Part shown: piece by piece, positions 1-7,577 of the stretch
Position numbering within the stretch: position 1 is the first letter of the stretch
Layout: the number at the start of each line of letters is the position of its first letter
Assembly (NCBI GenBank): GCA_947384055.1
Contig: CANDFO010000034.1
Location: 1-23,683, forward strand
From: an uncultured Flavonifractor sp.
GTDB taxonomy: Bacteria; Bacillota; Clostridia; Oscillospirales; Oscillospiraceae
Length of the DNA stretch: 23,683 bases
Direction: 5' to 3'
Position numbers and translations under genes: made by a program
The notes under the pieces: generated by a model
Told to the model about the DNA's origin: nothing
The model's database searches: none
What the model saw: only the letters and a program-made list of their open reading frames with translations

Positions 1-265
1 GGACTTCCATCTGGCCGGACTGGTACGGCGGGGCGTCAATACCCGCAAAGGCCACAGTGCCTTTTTGGAGTGAAAACGGCGCACGTCGCCGATTTCCGCC
101 ATGAGCTGGGGGCCGAGGGCAGGCCCAACACCGAACATCCCCATCACAACAGGGTACTCCGGCAGTGATGCCGCCATGGACTGCATCTCGTTCCTGAGCG
201 CGGCCAGCGCGGCGGAAGCGGCCCGGAGCTGGGACACCACCTGCTCCACCAGGAGTTTGGCAGTA
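1..265 (-). pseudogene. IS110-family transposase, C-terminal remnant
   Basis: Read on the minus strand, this encodes the C-terminal (IS116/IS110/IS902) domain of an IS110-type transposase. Recognisable stretches are a Leu/Ala-rich helix ending in RNEMQ, then PEYPVVMGMFGVGPALGP, QLMAEIGDVRRFHSKKAL, and AFAGIDAPPYQSGQMEV, which holds the conserved serine region. The two halves are in different frames: one G (minus strand) is missing near 54-57, where GCACTG should run on as GTGGCC. The upstream part of the gene is lost at about 265, where unrelated plus-strand coding DNA begins, and the distal end is cut by the window. It is a dead fragment. The family call is confident; the exact IS is not known. 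Confidence 0.85.
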
Positions 266-606
266 GAGGAGCAAAATAAACGCAGGTACTTCCGGGAGCT
301 AACCTTCAACCTCCAGTATGAGGGCTTCACGGTGAAGCCGGAAACGGAGGAGGGAGACTACCGGCTGTTAGCCGAGCTTAACAATGTGATTCTGGCAGGG
401 CACCCGACTGCGTCGTCGCAAAGTCCGCTCAACTTCGTTTCCCGCTATGCGGAAAACTGCGGTCACTCCCTTGCTCCTTCTTTCCCCACCGAACCCGTTT
501 CGCCGGGCTCCGGTGGGGGTCCAGCCCAATTTATCACCTGGGGGCGGGTGTGGGAGGGCACGGCAAACTATACCGCCGCCAGGCAGGACTTCGCCGTCCG
601 CTCTGG
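266..606 (+). pseudogene. Conjugative-element (ICE) protein remnant, split by a repeat
   Basis: A plus-strand reading frame carries pieces I recognise from large accessory proteins of Clostridia integrative conjugative elements. YFRELTFNLQYEGFTVKPE and GDYRLLAELNNVILAGHPT lie upstream of about 408; QFITW and YTAARQDFAVRSG lie at about 523-606. In intact relatives the segment ending GHPT is soon followed by the QF(V/I)TW segment. Here about 110 bases of the structured repeat (409-518, minus strand) separate them without breaking the frame. The start is lost against the IS110 remnant and the tail after FAVRSG is unrecognisable, so the gene is dead. The family is recalled from memory without a search; the function in the ICE is unknown to me. 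Confidence 0.6.
409..518 (-). repeat. Structured dispersed repeat, copy d (inserted in ICE remnant)
   Basis: On the minus strand this copy has the same architecture as three copies at 16950-17060, 17129-17234 and 17747-17856. Stem 1 is CCCCACCG (plus 511-518) with CGGTGGGG (plus 484-491), capped by CCC-GGCGAAAC-GGG. A purine-rich linker follows (GAAGGAGCAAGGGAGTGACC). Stem 2 is TTTTCCGC/GCGGGAAA (plus 428-446). The tail is GCGGACTTTGCGACGACGC. Stem sequences differ between copies while pairing is kept. It interrupts a recognisable conjugative-element gene, which shows that the repeat is or was mobile. Confidence 0.7.
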
Positions 607-720
607 ACACCCCTCCCGCAGACGGGAGCCTGGAACGGTGCGGACTTTGCCCCGACGCGATAACCTCGCCCGACTTTCTGTCCTGCGGCGGTGTACCTGC
701 TCACTTCAGATGAATGAACG

Positions 721-906
721 GATGAAAGACCTGATAATGGCAAAGTGGAGCGCAGCGACAGAGAAGGCCAAAAGCGCTTTTATTCCTGGCACTTCTTAAG
801 CGGCTTTAAAAAGCAACTTGCCGCTCTCAATTACCCTCCCAGCGATTTACCGATGAGGCCCCTCAACTGGCTGTCTCCCTCTGAATTTATTGTCCAATAT
901 GCCTGA
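721..906 (+). pseudogene. Integrase-core transposase, C-terminal remnant
   Basis: In the frame of base 721 the sequence reads NGKVERSDREGQKRFYS, then SGFKKQLA, then PMRPLNWLSPSEFIVQY and a stop at 904-906. This matches the end of rve-type (DDE integrase core; IS481/IS3-like) transposases, whose final block carries the NGKVERSHRE motif with the catalytic glutamate and a closing 'MRPLNW.SP' segment. A few residues seem missing between YSWH and the FKKQL block. Everything upstream is absent or out of frame, so this is a dead tail. The IS family within the integrase-core group is uncertain. Confidence 0.7.
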
Positions 907-957
907 CAATCCTACAGCGTAGCAAGGGTCAAGCAAAATTATGCTGTTCTAATAGGA

Positions 958-976
958 TTGACAGTTATGATATAAT
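958..976 (+). promoter_or_regulatory. Possible promoter of the sigma-54 activator gene
   Basis: The gap 907-1215 holds no gene I can support. It contains TTGACA at 958-963 and an extended -10 (TGATATAAT, 968-976). Their spacing of 7 bases is wrong for a paired -35/-10, so any promoter would rely on the extended -10. It would give a leader of over 200 bases before the activator gene at 1216. A second TATAAT lies at 1187-1192 without a clear -35. Weak call. Confidence 0.3.
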
Positions 977-1121
977 AAAAATATTTGATACAAGAGTATT
1001 TAAACCCTGTTTGATCAATAGCGAAATGCCAAAAGCGGTAGTATTTTTTTGACAGATAAAGAAAATTTTCACAGGTGCACTGCCGCATAGCCAAAAAGTT
1101 GAATGCACTATAACGGAAGAA

Positions 1122-1150
1122 GCCCCGGCATTGGGGCGTTTTATCATTTT
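1122..1150 (+). terminator. Short terminator-like hairpin in the leader
   Basis: GCCCC (1122-1126) pairs with GGGGC (1133-1137) across a 6-base loop and is followed by GTTTTATCATTTTT. The stem is only 5 bp and the T run is broken. It may be the leftover terminator of the transposase remnant that ends at 906, or an attenuator in the leader of the activator gene. Confidence 0.4.
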
Positions 1151-1215
1151 TCAGACAGGGTCTAATGCATGATACAGCAAACAGTATATAATATATTAAT
1201 AAATAAGAGGGAAAA

Positions 1216-2613
1216 ATGAAAGCCTTGGATTTGGAAACTGCTATGCTCCTTCTGGAGAGATTTGATGCCATCAGCGTAGTAAACGCCGAAGGGGAATATA
1301 TCTACGCCAATCAAAACTGGCTTGATATCTTTCAGCTCAGCAAAGAAAATATTACTGGCCTGCACCCTTGGGATATCCTTCCTGACACACGTGTTATGGA
1401 GGTATTGAAAAGCCATAATCCAATTGTAGGGCATCACTTAAAAGGACCAAATATGAAGGGGTTTGTGTCCTATTACCCAATCATGAAGAATGAAACGTTT
1501 TTTGGTGTCCTTATCTGGGTGTTTTACTCTTGGATGGATGCTACTGTGCGGTTTTCTAAAATGGTTGCAGAGCTATCTCGCGAATTGGAGGCCACCCAGG
1601 AAAGCCTCCGCAACCTCTCTACTGCCAATTACAGTATACAGAACATCATTGGTGAAAGTCCGGCAATCGTACGTCTAAGGGAAGACATTATGGCGGCCAG
1701 CCGAACCGTATCTACCGTACTCATTGAAGGGGAGACAGGCGTGGGCAAAGAACTGGTGGCCCATGCTATCCATGACTTCAGCGCCCGCCGGCAAGCCCGT
1801 TTTGTCCGTGTCAACTGCTCTGCCATTCCGTCCGAACTAATGGAGTCGGAGTTTTTTGGATATGATGAAGGTGCATTCACAGGCGCCCGGCGGGGAGGTA
1901 AGATAGGAAAATTTGAACTTGCCAATGGGGGCAGCATATTCTTAGATGAAGTGAATCAACTCCCAAGCACAATCCAGCCAAAGTTCCTCCGCGTACTTCA
2001 GGAGCGGGAAGTGGAGCGGGTAGGCGGAAAAAAGGTGCTCTCTCTGGATGTTCGGGTCATTGCTGCATCCAACACATCACTGGAGGATATGGTGCATAGC
2101 GGGAGTTTTCGCAGCGACCTCTTTTACCGTCTGAATGTAATCAGAATTCGTGTACCCCCCCTTCGAGAGCGGAAAGAGGATATCCCTTTACTAACCCGTA
2201 ACCTGGTCTCTAAGCTCAACCATCAGCTTGGATTAAATATCAGTCATGTAGATGACGATATCATGCAGATGTTTATGGACTATGACTGGCCAGGCAATAT
2301 TCGGGAGCTGCAAAATGTCCTGGAGCGCGCCATGAACCGCGCCAGCGGCGATACGCTGGAAAAAAACCACTTTATTTTCTTCACATCTGCGGTTCAGGCA
2401 TGTCCTCCGGTGACAGCTGCGGTCCCCTTGCGGGATGCCCCTGTTCCACCCCCTTATCCAGGGATGGGCTCCCTGATGACAATGAAGGCAGATCTGGAAT
2501 ATGCGGCAATTCGGGATGCTATGCTGAAAAGCCGAGGAAACAAGACACAGGCTGCTGCGTTGCTGGGAATTTCCAGAAATGCGCTCTACAAAAAGCTTAA
2601 AAAATATCGATAA
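1216..2613 (+). CDS. Sigma-54-dependent enhancer-binding regulator (PAS-AAA+-Fis)
   Basis: This 465-residue protein is a sigma-54 activator. The N-terminal ~125 residues look like a PAS-type sensor (AISVVNAEGEYIYANQNWLD), which may bind the pathway substrate. The AAA+ domain (about 145-375) has Walker A GETGVGKE (172-179), the sigma-54 contact loop GAFTGA (219-224), Walker B GSIFLDE (239-245) and the FRSDLFYRLNVI segment with the arginine-finger region. The C-terminus (about 425-465) is a Fis-type helix-turn-helix (RGNKTQAAALLGISRNALYKKL). There is no response-regulator receiver domain, so it probably senses a ligand directly. A GAGGG Shine-Dalgarno (1207-1211) sits before the ATG. A terminator, a perfect dyad and a -24/-12 promoter follow immediately, so it very likely activates the catabolic operon downstream. 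GAFTGA and the ATPase motifs are intact. Confidence 0.95.
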   Translation: MKALDLETAMLLLERFDAISVVNAEGEYIYANQNWLDIFQLSKENITGLHPWDILPDTRVMEVLKSHNPIVGHHLKGPNMKGFVSYYPIMKNETFFGVLIWVFYSWMDATVRFSKMVAELSRELEATQESLRNLSTANYSIQNIIGESPAIVRLREDIMAASRTVSTVLIEGETGVGKELVAHAIHDFSARRQARFVRVNCSAIPSELMESEFFGYDEGAFTGARRGGKIGKFELANGGSIFLDEVNQLPSTIQPKFLRVLQEREVERVGGKKVLSLDVRVIAASNTSLEDMVHSGSFRSDLFYRLNVIRIRVPPLRERKEDIPLLTRNLVSKLNHQLGLNISHVDDDIMQMFMDYDWPGNIRELQNVLERAMNRASGDTLEKNHFIFFTSAVQACPPVTAAVPLRDAPVPPPYPGMGSLMTMKADLEYAAIRDAMLKSRGNKTQAAALLGISRNALYKKLKKYR

Positions 2614-2619
2614 ACTGAG

Positions 2620-2647
2620 GCGCCGGTGATACACCGGTGCTTTTTTT
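2620..2647 (+). terminator. Intrinsic terminator of the activator gene
   Basis: GCGCCGGTG (2620-2628) pairs with CACCGGTGC (2632-2640) with one G-T pair and a 3-base loop, followed by seven T. It starts 7 bases after the activator stop codon and separates it transcriptionally from the operon. Confidence 0.9.
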
Positions 2648-2650
2648 GCA

Positions 2651-2708
2651 CAAAATGTAAACTTTAGGCTTATATAGGCAACTATATAAGCCTAAAGTTT
2701 ACATTTTG
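2651..2708. promoter_or_regulatory. Perfect 26-bp inverted repeat, probable activator site
   Basis: Two 26-base arms (2651-2676 and 2683-2708) are perfect inverted copies around a 6-base spacer (GGCAAC). Each outer end reads CAAAATGTAAACTTTAGG. The dyad lies about 60-115 bases upstream of the -24/-12 promoter at 2767, the usual place for the upstream activating sequence of an enhancer-binding protein, and directly behind the gene for such a protein. It has no T tract after it and already follows a terminator, so a termination role is less likely. Confidence 0.7.
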
Positions 2709-2766
2709 GCGGAGAGACAGCGATAGAAAGCTGGTAAAATGCTTGACGTTGCAGTTCTTCCGCAGT

Positions 2767-2781
2767 TGGCATGCAGCTTGC
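2767..2781 (+). promoter_or_regulatory. Sigma-54 (-24/-12) promoter of the catabolic operon
   Basis: TGGCATG-CAGC-TTGC matches the sigma-54 consensus TGGCACG-N4-TTGC at all but one position, with invariant GG (2768-2769) and GC (2780-2781) at correct spacing. Transcription should start near 2793, giving a leader of about 118 bases before the cyclase gene. It lies between the sigma-54 activator and the operon. Confidence 0.88.
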
Positions 2782-2910
2782 ATTAATAAAAATTGATTCC
2801 TACAGTGTGCAGATAAGGGAGGTGTATTTTAGGCCCACTCCACGCAACGGATAGGGGGTGTTCCCAAGGAACATTGACTTGAAATACGTTTGAGAAAAGG
2901 ACAAATTGAC

Positions 2911-3684
2911 ATGAAAATTATTGATCTCAGCGTGTCTATCGCAGATGGACTGCCGGTAGACCCGCCAGCCTCCATTGCTCGGATTCACTATCAAAATCAT
3001 CAGATGGGTGCGGACAGTATGCTCCCGTTTTTTCCAGGCGCCACGATAGACGACCTGCCTGATGGCATGGGCTGGGCGGTTGAAAACCTGAGCCTTTCTA
3101 CGCATACGGGAACCCATTTGGACGCGCCATACCACTATCATCCAACTATGAATGGCGGGGAGCGGGCTTGGACCATTGATGAGGTTCCCCTGGAATGGTG
3201 TATGGGGGACGGCGTGATGGTTGATTTTTATGACAAGCCATCGGGTTATGTCTGCTCCCCCGAAGATTTTCAAGACTATTTCTCAAGAATTGGTTACACC
3301 CTTAAAAAAGGAGACATTCTTTTACTTCGCACAAACGCCATGTCCTTTTGGGGGACGCCGCGCTACCTAAGCGAAGGCTGCGGAGTAGGCCGGGAGGCCA
3401 CCCTCTGGCTGGTTTCCCAAGGAGTACGGGTGGTCGGAACCGACGCTTGGAGCTGGGATGCTCCGTTAAGTTCTATTGCGGAGAAGTATGCCCAAACGGG
3501 CGATGCCTCGCTGCTGTGGGAGGGGCACAAAGCGGGACGGGACTGTATTTACTGCCACTATGAAAAGCTGGCAAATCTTGACCAGCTCCCACCGTATGGC
3601 TTCACATTTATTGGGTTTCCGGTCAAGGTGGCCAACGCGGGAGGCGGCTGGGTTCGAGCCGTGGCCTTCCTCCCCGAAGGCTGA
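2911..3684 (+). CDS. Cyclase-family metal-dependent hydrolase
   Basis: This 257-residue protein belongs to the cyclase/kynurenine-formamidase-like family, which includes KynB, isatin hydrolase and cyclic-diketone hydrolases. The signature HxGTHxDAPxH is present at residues 65-75 (H65, G67-T68-H69, D71, H75), giving the divalent metal ligands. The usual length is 200-270 residues. I chose ATG 2911 because AAAGGA (2896-2901) is correctly placed; a TTG at 2890 would overlap that site. As the first gene of the sigma-54 operon it probably performs the committing hydrolysis, opening a lactam, imide or cyclic 1,3-diketone to a keto acid. In anaerobic phloroglucinol breakdown, as I recall it, a ring hydrolase feeds a BKACE-type enzyme, and a BKACE is also encoded here. 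The true substrate is unknown. Confidence 0.88.
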   Translation: MKIIDLSVSIADGLPVDPPASIARIHYQNHQMGADSMLPFFPGATIDDLPDGMGWAVENLSLSTHTGTHLDAPYHYHPTMNGGERAWTIDEVPLEWCMGDGVMVDFYDKPSGYVCSPEDFQDYFSRIGYTLKKGDILLLRTNAMSFWGTPRYLSEGCGVGREATLWLVSQGVRVVGTDAWSWDAPLSSIAEKYAQTGDASLLWEGHKAGRDCIYCHYEKLANLDQLPPYGFTFIGFPVKVANAGGGWVRAVAFLPEG

Positions 3685-3867
3685 CTGATGGTCGCCCCCA
3701 ATATGCTGCCGACGACGAAGGAGTAGATTAAACAAACAGAAACCCTCCAACACTATAGCAGGTATAAGAGGTTAACCTTGTCTATGTGCGGCTATTGCAT
3801 TACAGACATTTTACAGCCTGTTAATACTGAAAATCTATAAATTTATGATATTGAGGAGGCAGGATCT

Positions 3868-4698
3868 ATGGAAACCACAAACAAAACCTTGGAAGAACGT
3901 ATTTCTGCACTTGAGCGCAGCGCAGAACGGCAGGCCGCGTATAAGGACTGTCTGGAGCTGATGGTAAAGTATCAGATATTTCACCATCCGATGACGGCCT
4001 TGCAGAAAGAGAAGATCTTCGCACTGACCATGCCTGACGTCTCAATGGAGGTATCCAAGTGGGGCAAGTATGTCGGCCGGGAGGCCATCATGTCCATGCA
4101 ACACATTTTTACCACTGCGCCACTTAACGGCGTTATGTGGGCCCACCATGTGGACAGCCCCATTATTGAAGTTGCCGCCGATGGACAGACCGCCAAGGGA
4201 TTGTTCTTCTCTCCCGGCGCTGAGGCTCATCGCGAATTGAATGTTGACGGCAAGGTACACGCCTATTGGTGTTGGGGCAAGTACACCGCCGATTTCATCA
4301 AGGAAAACGGCGTATGGAAGATCTGGCATCTCCACTGGTGGCGGCTGTTTCGGAATGATTTCTATAAGAGCTGGGTGGACGATGCCGACGAGACCTTGAC
4401 AAAAGCGCCCTGGGCCGGTCAGAAAGATGTCGAGGCTATGCAGCCCAAGGGAATCGAGCCCACGACCTTCTTCCAGTACTACCATCCCGAAAAAGTCACG
4501 CCCTGCATCCCCTGGTATCCGGAGCCTTATGAGACGTGGACAGAGGGCGCAGAGGACTGGGTGTTTGGTCCTTGGAAGGATCACTTTGTAAATCAGAAGC
4601 CCTACGAAGAAGTTTTCGATGTAACTGATATGGAGGTCAAGGTTCCGACCCATGTGGTACGGATAAAGAAAAGCGGAATCGCAGAAGACTGTCTATAG
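3868..4698 (+). CDS. SnoaL/NTF2-like fold protein
   Basis: A 276-residue protein whose first ~170 residues resemble the SnoaL-like/NTF2 cone fold. It has an N-terminal helix with several Glu and Arg residues (LEERISALERSAERQAAYKD), a KYQIFHH segment, then strand-rich sequence ending in the typical NGVWKIWHLHWWR. Family members include dehydratases, isomerases, cyclases and hydrolases of small cyclic ketones, so it may act on the same substrate as the cyclase. The C-terminal ~100 residues are rich in Trp, Tyr and Pro and I do not recognise them. A strong GAGGAGG lies at 3853-3859. The gap 3685-3867 before it shows no gene and no strong terminator. DUF3237 follows 14 bases later. The fold call is moderate and the reaction is unknown. 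Confidence 0.75.
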   Translation: METTNKTLEERISALERSAERQAAYKDCLELMVKYQIFHHPMTALQKEKIFALTMPDVSMEVSKWGKYVGREAIMSMQHIFTTAPLNGVMWAHHVDSPIIEVAADGQTAKGLFFSPGAEAHRELNVDGKVHAYWCWGKYTADFIKENGVWKIWHLHWWRLFRNDFYKSWVDDADETLTKAPWAGQKDVEAMQPKGIEPTTFFQYYHPEKVTPCIPWYPEPYETWTEGAEDWVFGPWKDHFVNQKPYEEVFDVTDMEVKVPTHVVRIKKSGIAEDCL

Positions 4699-4712
4699 AG
4701 GAGTGAAATGCT

Positions 4713-5171
4713 GTGGAATCATTAGTGACACTTGACGCGGAGCTTCTATTTGAATTGGAGGTACTATGTAAGGAGACGTTGGTGGCCGGGGCGAGTGATT
4801 TCGGATATCTTCGCATTATTACGATTGATGGCGGGGCATTCCACGGCCGCATCAATGGAACCGTGGTTCCCGGCGGGGCGGACTGGAATACCTGTTATGG
4901 CGGCGCTGAGGATGGAAACAGCTTCGACAGTAAATTTATCTTCGCGAAATATCTATTGAAAACCGAGGACGGCGTTTTGATTGCCATAGAAAACAGCGCG
5001 TTTATCAAAAATGATGGGAGCAGTCCACCGTATATCCGCTCTACGCCTGTGTTCCGAGCTCCCCGTGGCAAATACGAATGGATCAACTACGGCGTCAAAG
5101 TCGGGACGCTTTGTTCAGAATTAAAAGAGGATGGGCGTCATGTCCATATCAAAATCTATATGCTGAAATGA
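4713..5171 (+). CDS. DUF3237 domain protein
   Basis: A 152-residue protein matching the DUF3237 family: GRINGTVVPGGADWNTCY, then DSKFIFAKYLLKTEDGVLIAI, then YIRSTPVFRAPRGKYEWINY. It is a small beta-barrel family of unsettled function, often encoded beside aromatic or cyclic-ketone catabolic genes. The start is GTG 4713, served by AGAGGAG at 4697-4703; the ATG at 4708 is in another frame. It lies 14 bases after the SnoaL-like gene and 39 bases before the permease, so it is co-transcribed. It probably assists or catalyses a step on the same substrate. No signal peptide is seen, so it is cytoplasmic. Confidence 0.82.
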   Translation: MESLVTLDAELLFELEVLCKETLVAGASDFGYLRIITIDGGAFHGRINGTVVPGGADWNTCYGGAEDGNSFDSKFIFAKYLLKTEDGVLIAIENSAFIKNDGSSPPYIRSTPVFRAPRGKYEWINYGVKVGTLCSELKEDGRHVHIKIYMLK

Positions 5172-5210
5172 AATCCTGAGATTCGAGAAAAGAAAAGGAG
5201 TGTACCTGGA

Positions 5211-6515
5211 ATGAGCGCAAGTACAATAACCCTAGCTGTCGTTCTGATCATCGCAGGCGTTGTTGCCGCGGTGATATTAAACAGTAAACTCCACATCAAC
5301 ATGGGTTTTACCGCCCTCTTTTTTGCTTATATCATTTATGTGTTTGTGTTAGGCAACTCCCCCCGCGGATTCACAAACCTTTGGCCCACCAGCGTATTTT
5401 TGACATTGCTGTCTCTTGCAATGTTTTATGGCTTTGCCACAGAAAACGGCACGCTGAAGCTAGTGGCCGATCACGTAATGTACCGGGTGCGCAATGTACC
5501 GTTCCTGATTTGCCCTGCGATCTTTCTTCTCAGCGTTGCCTTGGCGGGCATAGGCATCGTACCTGGGGCTGCCGGCGCAATTCTGATCGCAATCTTCCTT
5601 CCCATAGCACTGGAGCTCAAGATTCATCCTATGCTCATTGTTTTAACTTCCGGCGTTGGTGTGGGAACGGGCACCTTGCTGGGCACCGGTTCTGCGTTTG
5701 GCGTGGTAAAAAACTATATCGCAGATGCCGGCTACGGAGATCAGGTAGACGCCATCGCCGCTCAGGTGGGAGTCAACAATTTGGTGGGTATGCTGATTGC
5801 CTTTGTTTTGGCTTACTTTATCTGGGGAGGCTATAAAATCAAAGGTATTGTCAACTTCAGCAAGCCAGCCCCAGCCACGAAGGAGCAAAAAGTTACAATC
5901 GCAATCATTGCGGCGGTGATGGCCAGCTTTATCCTCCCTGTTGTACTGGGCAAGATTACAGGCAATGCGGCAATCCTCGGATTCAGCAAAAAGATTAACC
6001 TGGTTCCTGTAATGTTCGCCGGCGCATTTCTATGCGCGGTTTTCCAAGTGGCCGATCCGAGGGAAGTGCTGAAAAAACGGGTCGGCTGGAGTACATTTTT
6101 CATGGTGGGCGGAATGTGCTCCCTAATCTCAATTGCATCTCTGATCGGCATCGACGTGCTCATTGGCGACTGGATCAGCCAGAATGTCCCCACGTTTCTT
6201 GTTGGCCCTTGCCTTCTGCTGGTTGCCGCGGTACTCAGTTTGTTTAGCGACAGCATCGGTGTGGTATTTCCCCTTACCTTCAGCTTCATCCCGGCCCTGG
6301 CCGCCGCGGGCGGTTTGTCCCCCAGCTATCTATATGCATGTGCCGCTATGGGCGCGTTGAATGCCGGCGGTTCTCCGCTGTCTACTGGCGGCGCTTCTAT
6401 CTTGGCTGTTGCGCCCGAGGAGTATAAGCCCATAATGTTCAAGTGGGAGTGGCTGATGGTGATCTATGTGACGGCCGTTATCCTGCTCTGCTCCATAGTG
6501 CATATTTTCCGCTGA
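5211..6515 (+). CDS. SLC13/MatC-like organic-acid permease
   Basis: A 434-residue integral membrane protein with about 11-12 hydrophobic segments and no signal peptidase site. It belongs to the ion transporter superfamily (SLC13, CitM/ArsB group). The first half resembles the MatC dicarboxylate carrier N-terminal domain (INMGFTALFFAYIIYVFVLG, TENGTLKLVADHVMYRVR). Gly-rich re-entrant-like turns are seen at VGVGTGTLLGTGSAFGV and in the second half at GALNAGGSPLSTGGASI, the two-fold pattern of this superfamily. It is set within the operon after the SnoaL and DUF3237 genes, with AAAAGGAG upstream. It most likely imports the anionic substrate. The ligand cannot be told from sequence. Confidence 0.85.
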   Translation: MSASTITLAVVLIIAGVVAAVILNSKLHINMGFTALFFAYIIYVFVLGNSPRGFTNLWPTSVFLTLLSLAMFYGFATENGTLKLVADHVMYRVRNVPFLICPAIFLLSVALAGIGIVPGAAGAILIAIFLPIALELKIHPMLIVLTSGVGVGTGTLLGTGSAFGVVKNYIADAGYGDQVDAIAAQVGVNNLVGMLIAFVLAYFIWGGYKIKGIVNFSKPAPATKEQKVTIAIIAAVMASFILPVVLGKITGNAAILGFSKKINLVPVMFAGAFLCAVFQVADPREVLKKRVGWSTFFMVGGMCSLISIASLIGIDVLIGDWISQNVPTFLVGPCLLLVAAVLSLFSDSIGVVFPLTFSFIPALAAAGGLSPSYLYACAAMGALNAGGSPLSTGGASILAVAPEEYKPIMFKWEWLMVIYVTAVILLCSIVHIFR

Positions 6516-6534
6516 CAATCCGGACAGCAAAATC

Positions 6535-6579
6535 ACTTGTGGGGCAAGGCCGCTATGCAGGCGGACTTGCCCCACAAGT
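6535..6579. terminator. Strong stem-loop between permease and ptb
   Basis: ACTTGTGGGGCAAG (6535-6548) pairs perfectly with CTTGCCCCACAAGT (6566-6579), with a further CCGC/GCGG inner pairing. There is no T run on either side, so it is a poor intrinsic terminator. An mRNA-stability or processing element that sets the ratio of upstream to downstream operon products is equally likely. Confidence 0.55.
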
Positions 6580-6647
6580 CAGATGGTACGGCACGATATA
6601 ATGCGGCGTATTTTGCCGTCAAAAATCTATAGCATACGGGGTGCTGA

Positions 6648-7577
6648 ATGATGCTAAAAACTTTTTCTGATATACGGCGCATGGCGGACGCAGAAGGAAA
6701 ACGTCCCAGAATGGGTGTTGTGGTCGCTCAGGACGCCCACACCATTGAGGCAGTGGCGCAGGTTGCCCAGGAAGGGCTGGTGGAACCTGTTCTCTACGGA
6801 CTGCGGGAATTGATCCGCCCCATTTGGGATGCGGCTTCTGGTGGAAGAGCTCTGCCGGAGGTGATAGCGGCGGATGATGAGGATGCCTGTGTGGCTGCGG
6901 CCATATCTGATGCAAGGCGAGGTCAACTTGAGCTTGTCATGAAGGGAAAGCTGGAGACAGGCGCACTAATGAAGGCAGTGGTCAATCGTGAGACTGGAAT
7001 TCGGGTATCTGACCATATGTCCCTGATAGCAATGATGGAGTCTCCTTATTACCACAAAGTGTTTGCCATTACTGACGTAGGCCTTATGACCTATCCTGAA
7101 TTAGAGCAAAAAAAGGATATCCTGCTAAACGCAGTAGCCGTATTTCATCGGCTGGGTGTTCCGGAACCCAAAGTAGGCGTGCTGGCTGCGGTGGAAAAGG
7201 CAAATGCAAAGATGCCGGATTCCATGGACGCGGCATCTTTGAAAAACCTATATCGACAGGGGGAGCTCTCCGGGTGTGTGGTCGAAGGGCCGATTTCATA
7301 TGACCTCTGTGTGGACAAGGAGGCTGCTCAGATCAAGGAATTCCACAGTCCTGTGGCTGGAGACGCTGATATACTTCTGGTGCCGAATATCGTCGCCGGG
7401 AACCTGTTGGCCAAAAGCCTGACCTGCACCGGTGGCGCCAAAACCTGTGGCGTGGTCAGCGGTGCGCAAATTCCGGTGATCGTCACTTCGCGCGCGGCAA
7501 CGGCGGAAGATAAGTATATGTCAATTGTACTGGCCGCGGTTCTTTCACAAGGCCCAAGGGAGGAAAATGCAAAATGA
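6648..7577 (+). CDS. ptb: Phosphate acyl(butyryl)transferase
   Basis: A 309-residue phosphate acetyl/butyryltransferase-family protein (acyl-CoA + phosphate to acyl-phosphate + CoA). Family blocks are visible: ELVMKGKLETGALMKAV, the SDHMSLIAMMESPYYHKVFAITD region, PKVGVLAAVEKANAKMPDS, the GCVVEGPISYDL substrate block and ADILLVPNIVAGNLLAKSL. The length fits Ptb (about 300) rather than long Pta. It is paired with butyrate kinase three genes on, the usual ptb-buk team for ATP from butyryl-CoA or another short acyl-CoA. Its stop overlaps the thiolase start (ATGA, 7574-7577), showing translational coupling. Two ATGs (6648, 6651) are possible starts; the Shine-Dalgarno (GGGGTG, 6639-6644) is modest. 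Confidence 0.93.
   Translation: MMLKTFSDIRRMADAEGKRPRMGVVVAQDAHTIEAVAQVAQEGLVEPVLYGLRELIRPIWDAASGGRALPEVIAADDEDACVAAAISDARRGQLELVMKGKLETGALMKAVVNRETGIRVSDHMSLIAMMESPYYHKVFAITDVGLMTYPELEQKKDILLNAVAVFHRLGVPEPKVGVLAAVEKANAKMPDSMDAASLKNLYRQGELSGCVVEGPISYDLCVDKEAAQIKEFHSPVAGDADILLVPNIVAGNLLAKSLTCTGGAKTCGVVSGAQIPVIVTSRAATAEDKYMSIVLAAVLSQGPREENAK

Noticed and set aside
368..743. Several 60-90 codon frames on both strands near 370-745
   Set aside because: They lie within the repeat and ICE remnant, have no ribosome sites, and reflect GC-rich hairpin sequence.
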